64,000 bases of DNA from Vibrio syngnathi (GTDB taxonomy: Bacteria > Pseudomonadota > Gammaproteobacteria > Enterobacterales > Vibrionaceae), in NCBI RefSeq assembly GCF_002119525.1, contig NZ_CP017916.1, forward strand, positions 992,001 to 1,056,000, in the 5' to 3' direction. The stretch's first letter is position 1. Every line of letters begins with the position of its first letter. A program made the translations under genes and the position numbers. The notes below the pieces were generated by a model. That model did not search any database. It was not told the origin of the DNA and saw nothing but the letters and a program-made list of their open reading frames with translations. Below are positions 58,512-64,000 of this stretch, piece by piece.

Positions 58512-58961
58512 ATGAAAAAGATACTCGTGGTTTGTATGGGGAATATTTGTCGTTCGCCAACAGGAGAAGCGGTGCTGAGAAAGAAAGCTCAGCTGATGGA
58601 TATTAATGTAACGGTCGACTCCGCTGGGACGATTGGCTTTCATCAAGGCAATCCGCCAGACTCGCGTTCAAAGTCAGCAGGAGAGAAGCGAGGCTACAGC
58701 TTTAAAGGGATTACTTCTCGTAAAGTGGTAGATAAGGACTTCGAAGAGTTTGACCTGATACTCGCGGCAGACAAGGCGAATTTGGATGACTTGATGAGGC
58801 AGTGTCCTGCTCACCTCCAATACAAGCTCGCGCTGTTTTTGAGCTTTGGAGAGTCACAGTATCAAGAAATTCCCGATCCTTATTATGGTGAGGGGAATGG
58901 CTTTGAATTAGTGTTGGATTTAATCGAAGAGTCGAGTGATGCAATATTAAATTCGATTTAA
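58512..58961 (+). CDS. Low-molecular-weight protein-tyrosine phosphatase
   Basis: A 149-residue cytoplasmic phosphatase. The C-X5-R loop is VCMGNICRSP (Cys8 nucleophile, Arg14), and the general acid lies in IPDPYYGEG. Bacterial members often control a tyrosine kinase of capsule synthesis, but no such kinase or capsule genes are near, so the target is unknown. It shares a terminator with the SulP gene. Confidence 0.94.
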   Translation: MKKILVVCMGNICRSPTGEAVLRKKAQLMDINVTVDSAGTIGFHQGNPPDSRSKSAGEKRGYSFKGITSRKVVDKDFEEFDLILAADKANLDDLMRQCPAHLQYKLALFLSFGESQYQEIPDPYYGEGNGFELVLDLIEESSDAILNSI

Positions 58962-59027
58962 CGTCGAAGCGATGTGCGGTGTTTGAGCAAAAAAGAACAA
59001 GATCAACACGATCAAGAATTATAGATA

Positions 59028-59058
59028 TAAAAAGGCCGACATCGAATGTCGGCCTTTC
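59028..59058. terminator. Bidirectional terminator between phosphatase and SulP genes
   Basis: AAAGGCCGACAT (59031-59042) pairs exactly with ATGTCGGCCTTT (59046-59057) around CGA. Confidence 0.9.
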
Positions 59059-59085
59059 TAAATCTAATTTAAGCGATAGCTAAGA

Positions 59086-60633
59086 TTACTTAGACATTAC
59101 TTTGTAGATTGGATCTTCTGCAACGTTCGCTTCAACTAAACTACCGGCTTTGTGCAGCATAGCAACACAGTCTTGGCTTAGGTGGCGAAGGTGAAGTGTT
59201 TTACCTAGCGCCGCGTAACGGTCAGCAATCGTGTCGATCGCTTCAATAGCAGAGTGGTCAGTAACGCGTGAGTTTGCGAAATCGACGATAACATCTTGTG
59301 GATCGTTGTATGCGTCAAACAACTCTAGGAAGTTAGCGGTTGAACCAAAGAAGATTGGGCCGTTAACTTTGTATTCTTTAGAGCCTTCAGCGTTAACTGA
59401 TTTGTCTGCGTAGATGTGTTTAGCATGTTGCCAAGCAAACATTAGTGCTGAAGCGACAACACCCACACCAACAGCGACAGCAAGGTCAGTCAGTACGGTT
59501 ACCACAGTAACCAGAACGATAACGAAGAAATCTTGCTTAGGAACGCGACGCGCCAACTTGAAGGTTGCCCATTCAAACGTACCGATAACAACCATGAACA
59601 TCACGCCCACAAGTGCTGCTAGAGGAATCATTTCGATAAGCGCAGAGCCGAACAGGATGAACATCAGTAGTGCAACTGCCGCTACGATACCTGAAAGACG
59701 TCCACGACCGCCTGAGTTTACGTTGATCATCGATTGACCGATCATCGCACAACCACCCATCGCACCGAATACAGAACACGTTACGTTAGCCATACCTTGA
59801 CCAACACATTCACGGTTAGATTGGCCACGAGTGTTTGTCATTTCGTCTAGTACCGTGAGTGTCAGTAGAGACTCAATCAGGCCGATAGCTGCAAGGATAA
59901 TTGCGTATGGCAGGATGATTTGTAGTGTTTCGAAAGAAAACGGAACAGCAGGAATAGAGAAGGTTGGCAGAGAGCCTGCAAGTGTTGCGGCTTCATCACC
60001 AGACATGGTACGTAAGAAGTCAACAACAGTACGAGTTTCAAGATCTAGACCGACAACCAAAGCCGTTACTGTAACAATAGCAACCAGTGAAGACGGTACT
60101 GCTGTTGTTAGTTTAGGTAGGAAGTGGATGATACCCATTGTTAGTGCAACTAGGCCTAACATCAGTGTCATTTGACCGCTTGGTAGCCAAGTCAATGCAC
60201 CTGTTACGTCCGGTGCTTTAAATTGCCCAAGTTGTGCTAAGAAGATAACAATCGCCAAACCGTTCACGAAACCAATCATTACTGGATGTGGAACGATACG
60301 GATGAATTTACCTAACTTGAATACACCCGCTGCAATTTGCAGAAGGCCTGCTAGCATTACTGCCGCGAATAGGTATTGAACGCCATGGGTTGCTACTAGG
60401 CTCACCATTACAACAGCCATTGCGCCGGTAGCACCAGAAATCATACCTGGACGACCGCCAAAGACAGAAGTGATTAAACCTACGATGAATGCTGCGTAAA
60501 GACCAACCATTGGGTCGACGCCTGCAACGAAGGCGAATGCTACGGCTTCAGGTACCAGAGCTAGGGCTACTGTAAGACCTGAAAGCACATCATTTTTTAC
60601 AGAGTGCTTTGAAAATTGTGGGAATTCGAACAT
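59086..60633 (-). CDS. SulP family anion transporter with STAS domain
   Basis: A 515-residue inner-membrane transporter of the SLC26/SulP family, with some 12-14 helices. Typical N-terminal segment [21 protein letters not shown]; the conserved [22 protein letters not shown] follows. The cytoplasmic STAS domain covers the last 110 residues ([20 protein letters not shown]). Substrate could be sulfate, bicarbonate or a dicarboxylate. No carbonic anhydrase or cys genes lie next to it. Confidence 0.93.
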   Translation of the reverse strand: MFEFPQFSKHSVKNDVLSGLTVALALVPEAVAFAFVAGVDPMVGLYAAFIVGLITSVFGGRPGMISGATGAMAVVMVSLVATHGVQYLFAAVMLAGLLQIAAGVFKLGKFIRIVPHPVMIGFVNGLAIVIFLAQLGQFKAPDVTGALTWLPSGQMTLMLGLVALTMGIIHFLPKLTTAVPSSLVAIVTVTALVVGLDLETRTVVDFLRTMSGDEAATLAGSLPTFSIPAVPFSFETLQIILPYAIILAAIGLIESLLTLTVLDEMTNTRGQSNRECVGQGMANVTCSVFGAMGGCAMIGQSMINVNSGGRGRLSGIVAAVALLMFILFGSALIEMIPLAALVGVMFMVVIGTFEWATFKLARRVPKQDFFVIVLVTVVTVLTDLAVAVGVGVVASALMFAWQHAKHIYADKSVNAEGSKEYKVNGPIFFGSTANFLELFDAYNDPQDVIVDFANSRVTDHSAIEAIDTIADRYAALGKTLHLRHLSQDCVAMLHKAGSLVEANVAEDPIYKVMSK

Positions 60634-60827
60634 GTTTGCTCAGCTATGCTAAAAATGGATTTACCGACACGAGTGTATTGCGTAGCCAAACAGTGATGGA
60701 AAAGAGCGGCAATAGCGAAGTGTCGAAAAGATAAGTGCGCGAATGCTACCCAAAAATGTGATTAAGTTCAAGGTTGAACCCCATTTTGAGCAATATATCT
60801 ATTATAACCAATCTGAGTTGTGGATAT

Positions 60828-60860
60828 AAAAAAAGGGCGACTTATGAATAAGTCGCCCTT
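60828..60860 (-). terminator. Terminator of rne
   Basis: AAGGGCGACTTAT (60833-60845) pairs exactly with ATAAGTCGCCCTT (60848-60860) around GA. The minus strand continues into a T run. Confidence 0.92.
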
Positions 60861-60894
60861 AGATAGTTCTCTGCAGATTACTCTGCGAAGCTCA

Positions 60895-63800
60895 TTAGTA
60901 TTGAGGTTTAGTCATGCCAGCGCCGGCTTTATTTGACGCTGCTTGGCTACCTGCACCTTTCGATACAAAACGCTCAGTACGGAATGGAGCTGCAACAACT
61001 TGAATCTCTTTGATCTCTTGAGGACCAGGAGCTTTAGTCATTGGAGAGCCCGCTTGTTTCTTCGCTTTTGGTGCCGCTTTAGGAGCTTCTGCTTTTACCA
61101 CAGGCGCTTCTTCTACTTTTGCACTTTCAGCTTTAGGCGCTTTAGCTTCAACAACTGGTGTTGCTTCTGCTTGCACAGCTTCTGCTACAACAGGCGCTTC
61201 AACTTTCTCAGCTTCAACGACCACTGGTGCTTCTTCAGCGACAGTAGGAGCTTCAGTTACCTGAGTTTCAGTAGCCGCGTTTTTAGCAATAACAGCAGCT
61301 TCTTCACGGCGGATAATTACTTTACCCATCGCAAGTTCAGGACATGCAAAACCGCCTGCCATAGCAGTGTTACTTTGCGGTGCAGTCTCTTGAGCTACGT
61401 TTTGCTCTTGTACAGCAACTTGAGTTTCAACTGCTACTTCAACTTCAGCCACTTCAGGTTTTACCTGGTTATGGTGAGGTTTTGGAATGAAGCGAGGCAT
61501 CACTTTACCCATAGCCATCTCTGGAGAAGCTACACCACCTTTACGTAGGCGGAATGGGTTAGGGCGACGATCACGACCGCGACGACGACGTTGACCACTT
61601 GCACGTAGGTGACGTGGTGAACGGCGGTTACGACGTTGCTTCGGCTCTTCCTGTTCAGTTTGCTCTGCGTCTGCTTGAGTTGCTTCTACTTGTTCCACAA
61701 CTTTTTGCTCTTGAGCGACTGATTGCTCTTTCGCAATAGACTGTTCTTTAGCAACAGTTGACTCATTTGACGAGTTTTCTGCAGCTTCAGCTTGCTGGTC
61801 TTTAATACGAACTTGCTTGTTCAGTTTACGACGCTGACGACGCTCTTTAATCTTAGCTGCTTTCGCTTCTGGCTTAGCCTTAGGCGCTTCTAGTTTATCA
61901 GCTTGAGCTTCTGCCGCTAGCTGTAGACCTTCTTCTGCTAATTTAGATGGTGCTAGCTCTTCGCGTTGCTTCTGCTCATCACGTGGCTTATTGCGACGGT
62001 CTTGCTTAGGCTTACGAGGCTGACGATTTTGCTGTGGAGCTGTTTCTTTCTGCTCTTCAGGCTTCTCATCACGAACTGGCTTACGACGGCGTTTGTTGTC
62101 GCGGTTTTCGTTACGATTATCACTACGCTCACCACGTTGTTCGCCACGGTCACCACGTTGGTTACGACGACGGTTATCGTTACGATCACGGCGTTGACGG
62201 TTGCCGTTATTGCGATTGTTTTTAGGTTTTTCTTCTTGCTTCTCTTCTTCTTTTTTCTCTTCTTGAGTTGAAGATCCAAATAAGAAGCTACCGATAGCTT
62301 TGAAGAAACGACCAACTAAGCCTGGTTCTTGAGTCGCTGCTGATTCAGCTTTTTTCTCTTCTACAGCTTTAGGTGCTGGAGCAGGAGTCGGTGCTGATTG
62401 AGCAGGAGCTGCGAAGCCTTTAAGAGCTGGCTCTTCGATCTTCTTAGGACGAATAGTCTGTTCTGCTGGCTCTTTGCTTTCTGCTTCTTTTAGAGCTTCT
62501 AGCTTGGTAGGCAGCAAGTAAGACAGTAGGTCGAACTCTTCACCTTCACGAACACGGATAACCTCAAAGTGTGGCGTTTCCATGTCAGAGTTAGGAACAA
62601 CAGTGATCTTAACTTCTTGGTTCTTCTCGATGTGGTTTACTGAGCGACGTTTCTCGTTCAATAGGTAAGAAGCGATTGGAACAGGCACAACAGCAAGTAC
62701 TTGTGCTGTGTTGTCTTTTAGAGCTTCTTCTTCGATCAGACGTAGAACAGATAGTGCTAGTGATTCGTTATCACGAACAACACCAGTACCTGTACAGCGA
62801 GGACAAATGTGGTGGCTTGCTTCTGCTAGTGATGGGCTCAAACGTTGACGAGACATCTCTAGAAGACCAAAGCGAGAAATACGACCAATCTGAACACGTG
62901 CGCGATCTAAACGAACAGCATCACGTAGACGGCTTTCTACTTCGCGTTGGTGGCGAACCGGAGTCATATCGATAAAGTCGATAACAACAAGACCACCTAG
63001 GTCACGTAGACGCAATTGACGTGCAATTTCATCGGCAGCTTCAAGGTTAGTGTTAAGTGCTGTTTCTTCAATATCGCTGCCCTTTGTTGCACGAGCAGAG
63101 TTGATATCGATAGAAGTCAGAGCTTCTGTTGGGTCGATTACGATAGAACCACCAGATGGAAGACGAACTTCACGTTGGAAAGCAGATTCGATCTGGCTTT
63201 CAATCTGGTAATGGCTGAATAGTGGTACTTCACCATCGTATTTCTTAACGCGATTCATGAAATCTGGGCGTATTAATTGAATGTGCGCTTGTGCACGTTC
63301 AAAAATAGTATTGCTATCGATTAGAATCTCGCCAATATCACGACGTAGGTAGTCACGAATTGCGCGAACAATAACGTTACTCTCTTGGTGAATTAGGAAA
63401 GGAGCTGCATTTGAATCAGAAGCTTGCTTGATAGCGCCCCAGTGATTCAATAGAACGTTCAAGTCCCACTCTAGCTCTTCTGCACTTTTGCCAACACCCG
63501 CTGTACGCACGATTAAGCCCATACCTTGAGGAAGCTCAAGAGTGCTTAATGCTGCTTTCAGTTGAGTGCGTTCATCACCTTCGATACGACGAGAAATACC
63601 GCCAGCACGAGGGTTATTAGGCATAAGAACTAAGTAACTACCCGCCAAAGAGATGAAAGTTGTCAGTGCAGCGCCTTTGCTACCACGTTCTTCTTTCTCA
63701 ACTTGTACGATTACTTCTTGTCCTTCTCTTAGCACTTCTTTAATGCTAGGACGGCCTTGGTATGTATAACCTTCAGGGAAGTATTCGCGGGCAATTTCTT

Positions 63801-64000
63801 TAAGAGGGAGGAAACCGTGACGCTCTGCACCGTAATCAACAAATGCCGCTTCTAGGCTTGGTTCAATACGGGTAATACGTCCTTTGTAGATATTCGCTTT
63901 CTTTGACTCGTGACCTGGACTTTCGATATCTAGATCGAACAGTCGCTGGCCATCAACCAAAGCGACACGCAACTCTTCTTTTTGAGTTGCGTTAATTAAC
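60895..64000 (-). CDS. rne: Ribonuclease E (5' end outside window)
   Basis: The endonuclease core of the RNA degradosome. The frame is open to the right edge: the last bases encode [17 protein letters not shown], which corresponds to E. coli RNase E from residue 5, so only a few codons are missing. S1 domain near [20 protein letters not shown]; catalytic Asp in VIDFIDM; Zn-link CPRCTGTG. The C-terminal half is disordered, with Arg-rich blocks (62060-62210), Glu/Gln blocks and Ala/Val/Glu repeats. Two similar short motifs occur in it ([10 protein letters not shown] and [10 protein letters not shown]). The end (MTKAP ... [10 protein letters not shown]) may bind PNPase. Confidence 0.97.
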   Translation of the reverse strand, partial: LINATQKEELRVALVDGQRLFDLDIESPGHESKKANIYKGRITRIEPSLEAAFVDYGAERHGFLPLKEIAREYFPEGYTYQGRPSIKEVLREGQEVIVQVEKEERGSKGAALTTFISLAGSYLVLMPNNPRAGGISRRIEGDERTQLKAALSTLELPQGMGLIVRTAGVGKSAEELEWDLNVLLNHWGAIKQASDSNAAPFLIHQESNVIVRAIRDYLRRDIGEILIDSNTIFERAQAHIQLIRPDFMNRVKKYDGEVPLFSHYQIESQIESAFQREVRLPSGGSIVIDPTEALTSIDINSARATKGSDIEETALNTNLEAADEIARQLRLRDLGGLVVIDFIDMTPVRHQREVESRLRDAVRLDRARVQIGRISRFGLLEMSRQRLSPSLAEASHHICPRCTGTGVVRDNESLALSVLRLIEEEALKDNTAQVLAVVPVPIASYLLNEKRRSVNHIEKNQEVKITVVPNSDMETPHFEVIRVREGEEFDLLSYLLPTKLEALKEAESKEPAEQTIRPKKIEEPALKGFAAPAQSAPTPAPAPKAVEEKKAESAATQEPGLVGRFFKAIGSFLFGSSTQEEKKEEEKQEEKPKNNRNNGNRQRRDRNDNRRRNQRGDRGEQRGERSDNRNENRDNKRRRKPVRDEKPEEQKETAPQQNRQPRKPKQDRRNKPRDEQKQREELAPSKLAEEGLQLAAEAQADKLEAPKAKPEAKAAKIKERRQRRKLNKQVRIKDQQAEAAENSSNESTVAKEQSIAKEQSVAQEQKVVEQVEATQADAEQTEQEEPKQRRNRRSPRHLRASGQRRRRGRDRRPNPFRLRKGGVASPEMAMGKVMPRFIPKPHHNQVKPEVAEVEVAVETQVAVQEQNVAQETAPQSNTAMAGGFACPELAMGKVIIRREEAAVIAKNAATETQVTEAPTVAEEAPVVVEAEKVEAPVVAEAVQAEATPVVEAKAPKAESAKVEEAPVVKAEAPKAAPKAKKQAGSPMTKAPGPQEIKEIQVVAAPFRTERFVSKGAGSQAASNKAGAGMTKPQY

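Noticed and set aside
63972..64000. TTG at 63972 as the true start of rne
   Set aside because: The frame stays open to the edge and the upstream codons encode the known RNase E N-terminus ([10 protein letters not shown]), so the real start is outside the window.

Overview
The window is a stretch of the main chromosome of a Vibrio, most likely from the Splendidus clade or a close relative (the clade is an inference). The supporting evidence is the set of genes: luxO-luxU with a divergent qrr1 small RNA, the sodium-motor protein MotY beside ribonuclease T, rsxABCDGE-nth, NhaB-DsbB, the VC2046-type and DUF2753-type proteins, and two kinds of short mobile repeat that look like Vibrio dispersed elements. 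Most of the content is core genome. The clearest accessory parts are one IS4-family insertion sequence, two MITE-like elements, an inverted pair of REP-like repeats and a broken tRNA fragment.

Layout. 1-8.8 kb: the end of a degenerate SDR gene, a VC2046-family protein, sodB, grxD, a DsbA-like protein, an NhaC-type antiporter with rnt, motY, a Fur-controlled DUF2753 gene, gloA and nth. 9.0-15.1 kb: the rsxE-G-D-C-B-A electron-transport complex, read on the minus strand, with a repeat-expanded RsxC tail. 15.4-15.7 kb: tRNA-Asn and a tRNA remnant, each with a terminator. 16.2-20.4 kb: uvrB with a LexA box, then qrr1/luxO/luxU, the quorum-sensing phosphorelay output. 20.4-24.8 kb: yvcK, a Moco-type leader and moaABCDE, with a 268-bp MITE between moaA and moaB. 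24.9-26.3 kb: a complete IS4-family element with an 11-bp target duplication. 26.8-32.5 kb: oppABCDF. 32.5-36.3 kb: a second MITE, a glutathionyl-hydroquinone reductase and a GGDEF-EAL protein. 36.6-40.9 kb: ackA-pta and divergent yfbV. 41.2-45.6 kb: an orphan periplasmic binding protein followed by a diguanylate cyclase, then dusC and a solitary prepilin. 45.8-50.9 kb: a SEC-C protein, nhaB-dsbB, fadR and yehS. 51.1-57.6 kb: metG, mrp, udk and asmA. 57.7-64 kb: REP-like repeats, btuR, a low-molecular-weight phosphatase, a SulP transporter and rne, which runs off the right edge.

Functional threads. LuxU passes phosphate to LuxO, which with sigma-54 drives qrr1; all parts of that local circuit, including the promoter and a LuxO box, are visible. 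Two c-di-GMP enzymes are present, one an apparently feedback-controlled cyclase and one a probable cyclase/phosphodiesterase. Acetate (ackA-pta), peptide uptake (opp), molybdenum cofactor (moa), sodium/redox energetics (rsx, nhaB, NhaC-type) and RNA metabolism (rnt, rne, dusC) complete the set.

The least explained signals are a perfect 18-bp-arm palindrome between qrr1 and luxO, the Fur-controlled cysteine-containing DUF2753 protein, the orphan binding protein/cyclase pair, two strong hairpins inside ackA-pta, and the MITE inside the moa cluster. I found no CRISPR array, prophage or defence island, and no large undescribed system.
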